NCBI GenBank assembly: GCA_036625225.1
Contig: JAZKUF010000001.1
Coordinates: 1,550,001 to 1,614,000 of the forward strand
Direction of reading: 5' to 3'
From: Accumulibacter jenkinsii
GTDB taxonomy: Bacteria; Pseudomonadota; Gammaproteobacteria; Burkholderiales; Rhodocyclaceae
DNA: 64,000 bases
In this document: piece after piece, positions 19,165-28,058 of the stretch
How the letters are laid out: the number at the start of each line of letters is the position of its first letter
How positions within the stretch are numbered: the first letter of the stretch is position 1
Position numbers and translations under genes: made by a program
Notes under the pieces: model-generated
The model's database searches: none
What the model was told of the DNA's origin: nothing
What the model saw: the letters and a program-made list of their open reading frames with translations, nothing else

Positions 19165-21201
19165 ATGTTCAGCAAGATTCTGATCGCCAATCGCGGCGAG
19201 ATCGCCTGTCGGGTGATCCGCAGCGCACGCCGCATGGGAGTGGCCACCGTCGCCGTCTATTCCGAAGCCGACGCCAACGCGCGCCACGTGCGTCTCGCCG
19301 ACGAGGCGGTGTGCATCGGTCAGCCGGCGGCGCGCGAGTCGTACCTCGTCGGTGAACGGATCATCGACGCTGCGCGCCGAACCGGCGCGCAGGCGATCCA
19401 TCCCGGCTACGGATTTCTCGCCGAGAACGACCGCTTTGCCGACGCCTGCACGGTGGCCGGGATCGTCTTCATCGGTCCGCCGGCGGCGGCGATCCGCGCC
19501 ATGGGTTCGAAATCGGCGGCGAAGGCGCTGATGGCCGCTGCCGGCGTGCCGCTGGCGCCGGGCTACCACGGCGACAATCAGACTGCCGCTTTCCTGCAGC
19601 AACAGGCCGAGACGATCGGCTATCCGGTGCTGATCAAGGCGGCTGCCGGCGGCGGCGGCAAGGGCATGCGTCTGGTCGAGAAGCGCGCCGATTTCGCCGC
19701 CGCCCTCGCCTCCTGCCAGCGCGAAGCGCGTTCGTCCTTCGGCTCTGATATCGTCCTGATCGAGCAATACCTCCGGCGTTCGCGCCACATCGAGCTGCAG
19801 ATCTTCGCCGATACCCACGGCAACTGCGTCCACCTCTTCGAACGCGACTGCTCGGTGCAGCGCCGCCACCAGAAGGTGCTCGAAGAAGCGCCGGCGCCGG
19901 CCATGACACCGGAACGTCGCGCGCTGATGGGAAAGGCCGCCGTCGATGCCGCGCGGGCGGTCGGCTACGTCGGCGCCGGCACCGTCGAGTTCATCACCAG
20001 CGCGACCTTCGCGGTGGACGGGAGTTTCTACTTCATGGAGATGAACACCCGCCTGCAGGTCGAGCATCCGGTGACCGAGATGATTACCGGCCAGGATCTC
20101 GTCGAATGGCAACTGCGCGTTGCCTGCGGCGAGCCGCTGCCGCTGCGCCAGGCGCAGCTCGAGCTGCGCGGCCATGCCCTCGAAGCACGCCTCTACGCCG
20201 AGAATCCCGACCATGACTTCCTGCCTTCGACGGGTCGCCTGCTGCATCTCGCGCGCCCGGCCGAGAGCCTCAACGTCCGGGTCGATACCGGCATCGAAGA
20301 GGGTGACGAGATCACGCCCCACTACGATCCGCTGATCGCCAAGCTGATCGTCTGGGACGTCGATCGCCACGCGGCGCTCGCGCGCATGCGCCAGGCGCTC
20401 GCCGACTACCGCATCGTCGGCGTCACCACCAACGTCGACTTCCTCTCGCGCCTCGTCGCCTGCCCGGCTTTTGCCAACGCCGACCTCGACACCGGCCTGA
20501 TCGAGCGCAGCCGCGAGTTTCTTTTCCCGGCCGCGAGCCAACCGCCGACCAGCGTCTTCTTTGTCGCCGCCGTCGCCGGCCTGCTGCGCGAGCATGCCGC
20601 GGCACTCGCCCACGCCAGCCTCTCGGGCGACCCCTGGTCACCGTGGAGCCTGCACGACGGCTGGCGGCTCAACCTGCAACCGCGACGAACGCTGACCTAC
20701 CGCAGTGGTGATACCCGGCACGAAGTGATCGTCGCCTACGAAACCGACGGCTGGCGTCTGACCCTGGGCGGCGAGTCGGTCCGGGCGCGCGGCCGCATCC
20801 TCGACAGCGGTCCGTTCGCCGGTCAGGTGGCGGTCGAACTCGACGGTCGCCGGCTGGTGGTCAGCGTCGTCGCGGTGACCGAAAAACACGAGCAGAAGCG
20901 CCATGTCTTCCTCAACGGCCGCAACTACGTCATCGTGCGTGACGACCCGCTGCATCTGGTTGCCGCCGGCGGCGCCCAGGACGGCGGCCTGACGGCGCCG
21001 ATGCCGGGCAAGATCATCGCCCTGCTCGCGGCACCGGGGCAGGCGGTAGACCAAGGCGCGCCGCTGCTGATTCTCGAAGCGATGAAGATGGAACATACCA
21101 TCACGGCACCTCGGAACGGCCGCGTCAAGGGCTTCTGCTTCGCGGCCGGTGAGCAGGTGGCCGATGGCGCGCAACTCGTCGATTTCGCAACGGAGAAGTG
21201 A
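19165..21201 (+). CDS. liuD: Methylcrotonyl-CoA carboxylase, biotin-containing (alpha) subunit
   Basis: This 678-residue protein carries biotin carboxylase and biotin carrier domains in one chain. It starts MFSKILIANRGEIACRVIRS, has the ATP-grasp glycine loop (KAAAGGGGKGMR), the active-site RDCSVQRRHQKV and EMNTRLQVEHPVTE, then an insert domain (about 450-600) and the biotinyl lysine K641 in LEAMKMEH. It carboxylates its own biotin using ATP and bicarbonate. The ATG at 19165 gives the conserved start. Length and context separate it from acetyl- and propionyl-CoA carboxylases. Confidence 0.95.
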   Translation: MFSKILIANRGEIACRVIRSARRMGVATVAVYSEADANARHVRLADEAVCIGQPAARESYLVGERIIDAARRTGAQAIHPGYGFLAENDRFADACTVAGIVFIGPPAAAIRAMGSKSAAKALMAAAGVPLAPGYHGDNQTAAFLQQQAETIGYPVLIKAAAGGGGKGMRLVEKRADFAAALASCQREARSSFGSDIVLIEQYLRRSRHIELQIFADTHGNCVHLFERDCSVQRRHQKVLEEAPAPAMTPERRALMGKAAVDAARAVGYVGAGTVEFITSATFAVDGSFYFMEMNTRLQVEHPVTEMITGQDLVEWQLRVACGEPLPLRQAQLELRGHALEARLYAENPDHDFLPSTGRLLHLARPAESLNVRVDTGIEEGDEITPHYDPLIAKLIVWDVDRHAALARMRQALADYRIVGVTTNVDFLSRLVACPAFANADLDTGLIERSREFLFPAASQPPTSVFFVAAVAGLLREHAAALAHASLSGDPWSPWSLHDGWRLNLQPRRTLTYRSGDTRHEVIVAYETDGWRLTLGGESVRARGRILDSGPFAGQVAVELDGRRLVVSVVAVTEKHEQKRHVFLNGRNYVIVRDDPLHLVAAGGAQDGGLTAPMPGKIIALLAAPGQAVDQGAPLLILEAMKMEHTITAPRNGRVKGFCFAAGEQVADGAQLVDFATEK

Positions 21202-21202
21202 G

Positions 21203-22150
21203 ATGACCCTGCCGAAACAGGTGAAACTGGTCGAAGTCGGGCCGCGCGACGGCCTGCAGAACGAAAGAATGATCGTGCCGACGGCAGTCAAGATAGAGTT
21301 CATCGAACGTCTGGGCGCTGCCGGGCTGTCGGCGATCGAAGCGACCTCTTTCGTTTCCCCCAGGTGGGTGCCGCAGATGGCCGACCACAGCGAAGTCCTG
21401 CGCGCGGTGCTGGCCAGCCCGCAACGGCGGCCCGGCGTGTCGTACCCGGTGCTGACCCCGAACCTCCAGGGTTTCGACGCGGCCCTCGCCGCCGGCGCGC
21501 AGGAAGTGGCGATCTTTGCCGCAGCGTCGGAAACCTTTTCGCAGAAGAACATCAACTGCAGCATCGCCGAGAGCCTCAAGCGCTTCGCGGCTGTCGTCGA
21601 TGCCGCGAGCGCCCTCGAAATCAGGCTGCGCGGTTACGTCTCCTGCGTCATCGCCTGCCCCTACGAAGGTGCGGTTGCGCCGGCGAGCGTCGCCCGGGTC
21701 GCCGAGCGGCTGCACGAAATGGGTTGCTACGAGATCTCGCTCGGCGATACCATCGGGGCCGGCACGCCGGCATCGATCCAGCGCCTGCTCGAAGCCTGCG
21801 CGGCGGTGGTGCCGATCGGCCAGCTCGCCGGGCATTACCATGACACGTACGGAATGGCGATCGCCAACATCTATGCCTCGCTCGAACTCGGCATGGCGGT
21901 CTTCGACAGCTCGGTCGCCGGCCTCGGCGGCTGCCCGTATGCGGTCGGCGCCACCGGCAACGTGGCGAGCGAAGAAGTGCTCTTTCTGCTGCAGGGGCTG
22001 GGAATCGAATGCGGCGTCGAGATGGAACCACTGCTCGCCGCTGGCGAGTTCATCTCGCGTCACCTGGGCCGCGCACCGGCGTCGAAGGTCGCCCACGCGC
22101 TGCAGTCCCGGCAAGCCGGCAACGCGCTGCATCTGGAGAATCGATCGTGA
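21203..22150 (+). CDS. mvaB: Hydroxymethylglutaryl-CoA lyase
   Basis: The 315-residue TIM-barrel enzyme cleaves 3-hydroxy-3-methylglutaryl-CoA into acetoacetate and acetyl-CoA, ending the leucine pathway encoded here. VEVGPRDGLQNE is the N-terminal substrate loop, YEISLGDTIGAGTP and GHYHDTYGMAIANI carry metal ligands, and GLGGCPYAVGATGNVASEE is the catalytic cysteine loop of HMG-CoA lyases. The ATG lies just after the alpha-subunit stop (AGTGAGATG). Its TGA overlaps the GTG of the small downstream gene. Confidence 0.95.
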   Translation: MTLPKQVKLVEVGPRDGLQNERMIVPTAVKIEFIERLGAAGLSAIEATSFVSPRWVPQMADHSEVLRAVLASPQRRPGVSYPVLTPNLQGFDAALAAGAQEVAIFAAASETFSQKNINCSIAESLKRFAAVVDAASALEIRLRGYVSCVIACPYEGAVAPASVARVAERLHEMGCYEISLGDTIGAGTPASIQRLLEACAAVVPIGQLAGHYHDTYGMAIANIYASLELGMAVFDSSVAGLGGCPYAVGATGNVASEEVLFLLQGLGIECGVEMEPLLAAGEFISRHLGRAPASKVAHALQSRQAGNALHLENRS

Positions 22151-22371
22151 CGCCAGTCATTGCTTCACCCTGCATCAATATCTGCCGGATGGATGGCGAC
22201 ACCGGCCTCTGTCTGGGTTGTTTCCGGACGATCGAAGAGATCGCCCGCTGGAGTGGCGCTTCGCATGACCAGCGGCTGCAGGTCCTGGTCGCGGTCGAGC
22301 GTCGGCGCGTCGAACACGACCCGCTCGGCGGGGCGTCGGGAGGTGATTTGCGTGGCAACTGTGAGCCCTGA
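22147..22371 (+). CDS. DUF1289 small four-cysteine protein
   Basis: The 74-residue protein starts at GTG (22147-22149), overlapping the lyase stop (GTGA). It has the DUF1289 pattern SPCINICRMDGDTGLCLGC: Cys-x3-Cys, eight residues, Cys-x2-Cys, followed by FRTIEEIARW. This pattern probably binds zinc or an Fe-S cluster. Function of the family is unknown; such proteins often trail metabolic operons. The C terminus (RRRVEHDPLGGAS) is hydrophilic. Confidence 0.85.
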   Translation: MTPVIASPCINICRMDGDTGLCLGCFRTIEEIARWSGASHDQRLQVLVAVERRRVEHDPLGGASGGDLRGNCEP

Positions 22372-22373
22372 AG

Positions 22374-22565
22374 ATGAGCGAACCTGAAGAAGAGTACCTT
22401 TGCGTCGGTATCTGCATGCCCGATCCGGATTCGGGTTACTGCCTCGGCTGCGGGCGCCCGCCGCTCCCGGTCTCGGTCGTGACGCAGGGAATCGTTGCCG
22501 AGGAACTGCGACCGGTGCGGCTCTTCGGGGAATTGCCGGATACCGATCCGCCGGGGAAAACCTGA
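22374..22565 (+). CDS. Second DUF1289-like four-cysteine protein
   Basis: This 63-residue protein starts 3 bases after the previous stop. YLCVGICMPDPDSGYCLGCGRPP repeats the Cys-x3-Cys-x8-Cys-x2-Cys pattern of its neighbour. The tail (RPVRLFGELPDTDPPGKT) differs from the first protein, so they are related only in the cysteine module. A metal-binding role is inferred. The TGA overlaps the ATG of the small remnant gene downstream (TGATG at 22563-22567). Confidence 0.75.
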   Translation: MSEPEEEYLCVGICMPDPDSGYCLGCGRPPLPVSVVTQGIVAEELRPVRLFGELPDTDPPGKT

Positions 22566-22705
22566 TGCTCCCCGCCGACCTGCTGGCTCTCGAACGTGGC
22601 TGGCCGTCGTCGAACAACCGTGTGTCGAGCGACCGTGTCTTCTTGGCAAGCGCAGGCCTGGTGGGCGACAATGGCTACGTCACCCACGCCGCGCAGAGCG
22701 ACTGA
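22565..22705 (+). pseudogene. Truncated N-terminal remnant of an MBL-fold hydrolase
   Basis: A 46-codon frame beginning MLPADLLALERGWPSSNN and ending DNGYVTHAAQSD recalls the first strand pair of metallo-beta-lactamase-fold hydrolases (ERGWLSSNN and DSGYVTHAAQ in relatives I remember). The catalytic HxHxDH motif and everything after it are missing. The frame stops at the edge of a GC-rich hairpin repeat. I read this as a deleted gene, but a genuine 46-residue peptide cannot be excluded. Confidence 0.4.
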
Positions 22706-22712
22706 AAAACTG

Positions 22713-22750
22713 CCCTCGCCCGCCCGCCGGGGAGGGGCCGGCGGTGAGGG
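22713..22750. repeat. GC-rich REP-like hairpin
   Basis: CCCTCGCC at 22713-22720 pairs with GGTGAGGG at 22743-22750 around a very G/C-rich loop containing CCGGGGAGGGG. It looks like an extragenic palindromic repeat. It sits exactly where the MBL-like frame ends, so its insertion or recombination may have caused the truncation. Confidence 0.45.
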
Positions 22751-22825
22751 AAAAGGGGCATGCCCTTCATCGTTTGCAGGCGCCCCAACGGGCATCACGA
22801 CTGCACGAAAGCCGAGGAGGGACTG

Positions 22826-24094
22826 GTGAGTGAGAACCAGACGGCAAACGACCTTGTCTCGGGCGAGGTGGAATTCCGCCACTACCGTCGTCGCCGTGCC
22901 GAGCACCTGTTGCGCACCGGGGTGGGCTTGCTCGTCGTCTATGCGCTGGTGTGGGGCATGGTTGCTCTGGCGCGAAGCGATTGGCTGACGCTGCTGGTGC
23001 AGGCGGTTTCGCTCGCCGGGGCGGCTGGCGTGGGGTGGTGCCTCAAGCGTCGCCTCCTCGGGCTCGCGGGGCACGGTTATTTCTGTGTGGTGATCCCGGT
23101 GATCGCCGCCCTCGTCCTGCTCGAGGGCGTCGCGGGGCCCTTTCGCAGCATGAGCCACTACCCCCTGCTGCCCTTGACCGTCGGCGCCTACCTGCTGTTC
23201 TTCACGCACGATGCCCGCGCCCGGCAGGTCTATGTGGGCGCGTGCCTGACGATCTTCCTCACCGTCGAGCTGGGCCTGCTGACGCTGCCGCCCGCCGGGC
23301 TCGCCTACGATCTCGAAGCACAGGGTAACGGACGCTGGCTCCTGTCGTTCGCGAGCTTCGCTTCGCTGCTCATGGTGGCGAGGCTTTTCGTCGCCGATCT
23401 CGCCGAAGCCGAGAAGCAACTCGCCGCCGCCAATGTCCGCCTCGAACAGCTGCTGGAAAACATGCTGCCGCCGATCATCGCGCATCGACTGCGCACCGAA
23501 GGACACACCTTCGCCGACGCTTTCAGCGACTGCAGCGTCCTCTTCGCCGACATCGTCGGCTACACCGCTCTCTCCGAGTCGCAGCCCGACGTGGTCAGAC
23601 TGCTCGACGCGATCTTCTCGCGCTTCGACGACCTCACCGAGCAGGTCGGCCTCGAGAAGATCAAGACCATCGGCGATGCCTACATGGTCGCCGCAGGCAT
23701 TCCCGAACTGCGGGCGGACCACGCGGCAGCGGCCGCCGACCTCGCGCTGCGGATGCAGGCCACAATGAGCGATTTTCCCGGGCTGGACATTCGCATCGGG
23801 ATCAGTTCGGGCGCCGTCGTCGCCGGCGTCATCGGCAAAAAGCGCTACATCTACGACCTCTGGGGTGACACGGTGAACACCGCGGCCCGCATGGAGTCGC
23901 AGGGGATTGCCGGCCGCATCCAGATCAGCGCCGCCACCCGCGCCTTGCTGCCGCCCGACTTCGCCTGCGATGACCGCGGCGAGATCCCGATCAAGGGCAA
24001 GGGTCCGATGCGCGTCTTTTTGCTCAAGGGACGCAAGCTGCCGCCGACCGAACGACCCGCGCACGCTGGAGACAAAGTCGCCGCAGATCGCTGA
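22826..24094 (+). CDS. Membrane-anchored class III adenylate cyclase
   Basis: This is a 422-residue protein. The first half has about six hydrophobic helices (for example GVGLLVVYALVWGMVAL and YFCVVIPVIAALVLLEGV), then a short coiled coil (EAEKQLAAANVRLEQLLENM) and a cyclase domain. LFADIVGYT and IGDAYM supply the two metal aspartates. K in EKIKTIGDAYM and D in YDLWGD fit ATP rather than GTP selection, and NTAARM keeps the transition-state Asn and Arg. It should make cAMP. The GTG at 22826 follows GAGGAGG; a longer frame from 22760 exists but lacks a ribosome site. Confidence 0.88.
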   Translation: MSENQTANDLVSGEVEFRHYRRRRAEHLLRTGVGLLVVYALVWGMVALARSDWLTLLVQAVSLAGAAGVGWCLKRRLLGLAGHGYFCVVIPVIAALVLLEGVAGPFRSMSHYPLLPLTVGAYLLFFTHDARARQVYVGACLTIFLTVELGLLTLPPAGLAYDLEAQGNGRWLLSFASFASLLMVARLFVADLAEAEKQLAAANVRLEQLLENMLPPIIAHRLRTEGHTFADAFSDCSVLFADIVGYTALSESQPDVVRLLDAIFSRFDDLTEQVGLEKIKTIGDAYMVAAGIPELRADHAAAAADLALRMQATMSDFPGLDIRIGISSGAVVAGVIGKKRYIYDLWGDTVNTAARMESQGIAGRIQISAATRALLPPDFACDDRGEIPIKGKGPMRVFLLKGRKLPPTERPAHAGDKVAADR

Positions 24095-24424
24095 AGACCG
24101 GCCAGACGCCACTCGGTGCTGCCGTCCGTCGTCAGCGCGGAGGCAGTAATCGGTCAATCCTCTTCCCAGTCCTGTCCATGTCCCGCCCAGATGCCCAGTA
24201 ATTATTGCGCCAGAGCGCCCGTTTTCGCGAGACCGCCCGCCCATGGAAAGCAGGCTTTTCCTGTACAGGCGGGTTTTTTTCCCGTAGAATCATCGCGTGA
24301 TTTCCTGACCTGCAAAGCTTCGTGACGGTGTCAGGGCGTACCGGTCTGGGGTCCGGGTGCGCGTTTCGTTATCCGGCGGCGCAAGCCGCCGTTTCAGTTT
24401 CAAAGCCTCCGCAATGGGTGATCC
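24095..24424. other. 330-bp intergenic region before the arginine genes
   Basis: No gene is seen here. The right half holds a candidate promoter (separate entry) and a run of seven T at 24274-24280 after CAGGCGGG, which could act in termination, though no strong stem precedes it. Nothing else could be recognised. Confidence 0.6.
24262..24290 (+). promoter_or_regulatory. Candidate promoter for argD-argF-argG
   Basis: TGTACA (24262-24267) and TAGAAT (24285-24290) are spaced by 17 bases, a fair sigma-70 match. It lies about 135 bases before argD, leaving a long leader in which an ArgR or other control site could sit; no ARG box is evident to me. Confidence 0.45.
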
Positions 24425-25600
24425 ATGTCGCATCTGATGAATACCTATGCCCGCCTGCCGATTGCCTTCAGCCATGGCGCTGGCAGTTGGCTGACCGACA
24501 CCGACGGCAAGGTCTATCTCGATGGCTTGTCGGGGATTGCCGTAAACACCCTGGGGCACAACCATCCACGACTGGTCGCGGCGATCGCAGCACAGGCCGG
24601 ACGTCTGCTGCACTCGTCGAACCTCTACCGGATTCCGCAGCAGGAGCAACTGGCCGACAAACTGGCGGCGCTGTCGGGAATGGACGGGATCTTCTTCTGC
24701 AACTCGGGCTGCGAGGCCAACGAGGCGGCGATCAAGCTGGCCCGGATGTATGGTCACCGGCAGGGCGTCGACAGTCCGGCGACGGTGGTCATGGAGAAGG
24801 CTTTCCATGGCCGCACCATGGCCACCCTTTCGGCCACCGGCAGCCGCAAGGCGCAGGCTGGTTTCGAGCCGCTGGTGGCAGGCTTCGTGCGCGTGCCCTA
24901 CAACGATCTTGAAGCGATCAAGGCGATTGCCCGCTACAACAAGAACATCGTCGCGGTGATGCTCGAGGTCGTGCAGGGCGAGGGAGGAATCAACAGTGCG
25001 GACATCGATTTTCAGCGCGGCCTGCGCGCACTCTGCGACGATCGCGGCTGGCTCCTGATCTGCGACGAGGTCCAGTGCGGCATGGGCCGCACCGGTCGCT
25101 GGTTCGCCTTCCAGCACGCCGGCATTCTCCCGGACGTGGTGACGCTGGCCAAGGGACTCGGCGGCGGTGTGCCGATCGGCGCCTGCCTGGTGGCTGGCCT
25201 CGCCCGCGGCCTCTTCAAGCCGGGCAATCACGGCTCCACCTTCGGCGGCAACCAGCTCGCGACGACCGCGGCGCTGACGACCATCGACGTCATCGAAACC
25301 GACCAGCTGATCGACAATGCCATCGCCGTCGGCCGTCTGATCCGCGACGGGCTGGCTGACGCGCTGGCCGGCAGCAAGGGCGTGGTCGACATCCGTGGTC
25401 AGGGCCTGATGATCGGCATCGAACTCGATCGCCCGTGTGGCGAACTGGTCAACCGTGGCCTGGCGGCCGGCCTCCTGATCAACGTCACCGCCGACAAGGT
25501 CGTTCGCCTGTTGCCGCCGCTGACCTTCGACGCTGACGAAGCGCGCCAACTGGTGTCGCGCCTGGCGAAGCTGATTCTCGATTTTCTCGCTACCGCTTAG
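24425..25600 (+). CDS. argD: Acetylornithine aminotransferase
   Basis: This 391-residue class III PLP aminotransferase converts N-acetylglutamate semialdehyde to N-acetylornithine in arginine synthesis, and may also serve as succinyldiaminopimelate aminotransferase. GIAVNTLGHNHPRLV, FFCNSGCEANEAAIKLAR and ICDEVQCGMGRTG are family motifs, and LAKGLGGGVPIGA carries the PLP lysine. STFGGNQLATTAAL follows. Length is typical. It is followed after 9 bases by argF, and the three arg genes are evidently one transcript. Confidence 0.95.
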   Translation: MSHLMNTYARLPIAFSHGAGSWLTDTDGKVYLDGLSGIAVNTLGHNHPRLVAAIAAQAGRLLHSSNLYRIPQQEQLADKLAALSGMDGIFFCNSGCEANEAAIKLARMYGHRQGVDSPATVVMEKAFHGRTMATLSATGSRKAQAGFEPLVAGFVRVPYNDLEAIKAIARYNKNIVAVMLEVVQGEGGINSADIDFQRGLRALCDDRGWLLICDEVQCGMGRTGRWFAFQHAGILPDVVTLAKGLGGGVPIGACLVAGLARGLFKPGNHGSTFGGNQLATTAALTTIDVIETDQLIDNAIAVGRLIRDGLADALAGSKGVVDIRGQGLMIGIELDRPCGELVNRGLAAGLLINVTADKVVRLLPPLTFDADEARQLVSRLAKLILDFLATA

Positions 25601-25609
25601 AACATCGCC

Positions 25610-26578
25610 ATGGACAGCCAAAAACACTTTCTTCAGTTCAAAGACTTCTCGCGCGCGGAATTCGCTTACCTGTTCGAGCGCTCGCGCTGGATCAAGACGC
25701 AGTTCAAGGCCTACCGCAAGTACTGGCCGCTCTGCGACCGCACACTGGTGATGATTTTCGAGAAGGCCAGCACGCGTACCCGCCTCTCGTTCGAAGCCGG
25801 CATGCAGCAACTCGGTGGTTCGGCGATCTACCTCAACAGCCGTGACTCGCAGTTGCATCGCGGCGAATCGGTCGAGGATGCGGCGCAGGTGATCTCGCGC
25901 ATGAGCGATGTGGTAATGATCAGGACCTTCGAGCATGGGATGATCGAACGCTTTGCCGCCCATTCGCGGGTACCGGTGATCAACGGCCTGACCAACGAGT
26001 ATCACCCGTGCCAGATCCTGGCCGACATCTTTACCTTCATCGAGCATCGCGGCCCGATTCAGGGCAAGACGGTCGCCTGGATCGGCGACTCGAACAACGT
26101 CTGCAGCACCTGGCTGCAGGCCGCCGAGGTCCTCGACTTCAAGGTGCAGGTGTCGACGCCGCCGGGCTACGAGGTCGAAGCCGGCCGCGCTGGCCTCTAC
26201 GGCACCAGCCACTTCGAACAGTTCGCCGATCCGATGGACGCCGCCCGCAACGCCGACCTGGTCAGCACCGACGTGTGGACCTCGATGGGTTTCGAAGCCG
26301 AGAATGCCGAGCGACAGCGGGATTTCGCCGCCTGGCAGGTGACCAGCGAGATGATGCAGATCGCGCACCCGCAGGCGCTGTTCATGCACTGCCTGCCGGT
26401 CCATCGGGGCGAGGAAGTCGCCGCCGCGGTGATCGACGGCCCACAGAGCGTCATCTGGGACGAAGCCGAGAACCGCATGCATACCCAGAAAGCCTTGCTC
26501 GAGTATCTGCTGCTCGGCCGTATCGACGAATCCGATCCGGTCTCCGGCGGCCACTTTGCCGCCTCACCTCCCCCCTAG
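25610..26578 (+). CDS. argF: Ornithine carbamoyltransferase
   Basis: The 322-residue enzyme joins carbamoyl phosphate and ornithine to give citrulline. EKASTRTRLSFE is the carbamoyl-phosphate motif, YHPCQILAD the second, DVWTSMG the ornithine region, and MHCLPVHRGEE the catalytic cysteine loop. It is slightly longer than many bacterial versions because of a C-terminal SGGHFAASPPP tail. It lies between argD and argG, and carA-carB elsewhere in this window supply its carbamoyl phosphate. Confidence 0.95.
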   Translation: MDSQKHFLQFKDFSRAEFAYLFERSRWIKTQFKAYRKYWPLCDRTLVMIFEKASTRTRLSFEAGMQQLGGSAIYLNSRDSQLHRGESVEDAAQVISRMSDVVMIRTFEHGMIERFAAHSRVPVINGLTNEYHPCQILADIFTFIEHRGPIQGKTVAWIGDSNNVCSTWLQAAEVLDFKVQVSTPPGYEVEAGRAGLYGTSHFEQFADPMDAARNADLVSTDVWTSMGFEAENAERQRDFAAWQVTSEMMQIAHPQALFMHCLPVHRGEEVAAAVIDGPQSVIWDEAENRMHTQKALLEYLLLGRIDESDPVSGGHFAASPPP

Positions 26579-26597
26579 ATCTGCGCAGGAAAATGCC

Positions 26598-27827
26598 ATG
26601 AGCGACATCAGGAAAGCCGTCCTTGCCTATTCGGGCGGACTCGACACTTCAGTGATCCTGAAGTGGCTGCAGGATACCTACCACTGCGAGGTGGTCACCT
26701 TTACCGCCGACCTCGGCCAGGGCGATGAACTCGAAGCGGCACGACCGAAAGCGCTCAGGTTCGGCATTGCACCCGAGAACATCTACATCGAAGACCTGTG
26801 CGAGGAGTTCGTGCGCGACTTCGTCTTCCCGATGTTCCGCGCCAACACGGTTTACGAGGGCGAGTACCTGCTCGGCACCTCGATCGCCCGGCCGCTGATC
26901 GCCAAGCGGATGATCGAGATCGCCAACCTGACCGGCGCCGAGGCGGTCGCCCACGGGGCGACCGGCAAGGGCAACGACCAGGTCCGCTTCGAGCTCGGCG
27001 CCTATGCGCTGCGGCCGGACATCCGGATCATCGCGCCGTGGCGCGAATGGGACCTGCTGTCGCGCGAGAAGCTGCTCGCCTATGCCGAGCAACACGACAT
27101 TCCGGTCGAGATGAAGCATCGACAGGGGGGGTCGCCGTATTCGATGGACGCCAACCTGTTGCACATCAGCTACGAAGGCCGCCACCTCGAGGACCCTGCG
27201 GCCGAAGCCGAGGAATCGATGTGGCGCTGGACGGTGGCGCCGGAAGCGGCGCCCGATGCCGCCGAGTATGTCGATCTGCAGTTCGAGCGGGGCGATCTGG
27301 TGGCGATCGACGCGCAGCGCCTGCCGGCCGACGAGTTGCTCGCGCGGCTCAACCAGCTGGGCGGCAAGCATGGCATCGGCCGCATCGATCTGGTGGAGAA
27401 CCGCTATGTCGGCATGAAATCTCGCGGCTGCTACGAAACGCCCGGCGGCACCATCCTGTTGCGGGCTCACCGGGCGATCGAGTCGATCACCCTCGACCGC
27501 GAAGTCGCCCATCTCAAGGACGACCTGATGCCGCGCTACGCCAGCCTGATCTACAACGGCTACTGGTGGAGCCCGGAGCGTCTGGCGCTGCAGACGCTGA
27601 TCGACCACACGCAACAGACGGTCAACGGCTGGGTACGGGTCAAGCTGTACAAGGGCAACGTGATCGTCGTCAGCCGCGATTCGAAGACCGATTCGCTGTT
27701 CGACTCGACCATCGCCACCTTCGAGGACGACGCCGGTGCCTACGACCAGAAGGACGCTGCCGGGTTCATCAAGCTCAACGCGCTGCGTCTGCGCATCGCG
27801 GCCAATCTGGCGAGCCGCAAGATCTGA
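26598..27827 (+). CDS. argG: Argininosuccinate synthase
   Basis: This 409-residue enzyme condenses citrulline and aspartate with ATP to argininosuccinate. LAYSGGLDTSVILKW is the N-type ATP-pyrophosphatase loop. GATGKGNDQVRFE binds citrulline and aspartate. The ATG at 26598 begins the conserved MSDIRKAVLAYSGG; the upstream open frame overlaps the argF 3' end and is not needed. It is the third gene of the argD-argF-argG set. Confidence 0.96.
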   Translation: MSDIRKAVLAYSGGLDTSVILKWLQDTYHCEVVTFTADLGQGDELEAARPKALRFGIAPENIYIEDLCEEFVRDFVFPMFRANTVYEGEYLLGTSIARPLIAKRMIEIANLTGAEAVAHGATGKGNDQVRFELGAYALRPDIRIIAPWREWDLLSREKLLAYAEQHDIPVEMKHRQGGSPYSMDANLLHISYEGRHLEDPAAEAEESMWRWTVAPEAAPDAAEYVDLQFERGDLVAIDAQRLPADELLARLNQLGGKHGIGRIDLVENRYVGMKSRGCYETPGGTILLRAHRAIESITLDREVAHLKDDLMPRYASLIYNGYWWSPERLALQTLIDHTQQTVNGWVRVKLYKGNVIVVSRDSKTDSLFDSTIATFEDDAGAYDQKDAAGFIKLNALRLRIAANLASRKI

Positions 27828-27845
27828 TCAGGAAATGAACCGTCG

Positions 27846-28055
27846 ATGTTCGGGCTGACGGAAGAGCAGATTTCGCAATTCGGCATGACCTTCGGGATCG
27901 GTGCCTTCATGCTCTTCATGCTCTTCATCATCGGCGAGATCGCGTGGAAATCGAAAGCCGGGAAAACCGGCACGATCGTTCTTTTTTTCGTCTTGTCGTT
28001 CGGCATGCTCGGCTTCATCGCCAAGACGATCATGGAAAAACTCTGGGGGCTGTAA
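27846..28055 (+). CDS. DUF2788 membrane protein
   Basis: This is a 69-residue protein with two hydrophobic segments (FGIGAFMLFMLFIIGEIAW and TGTIVLFFVLSFGMLGFIA) separated by a short basic loop, so it is a two-helix inner-membrane protein. It matches the small betaproteobacterial DUF2788 family by length and its FGLTEEQISQFGMTFG start. Function is unknown. It sits between argG (18-bp gap) and ppnP (3-bp gap). Confidence 0.85.
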   Translation: MFGLTEEQISQFGMTFGIGAFMLFMLFIIGEIAWKSKAGKTGTIVLFFVLSFGMLGFIAKTIMEKLWGL

Positions 28056-28058
28056 ACC

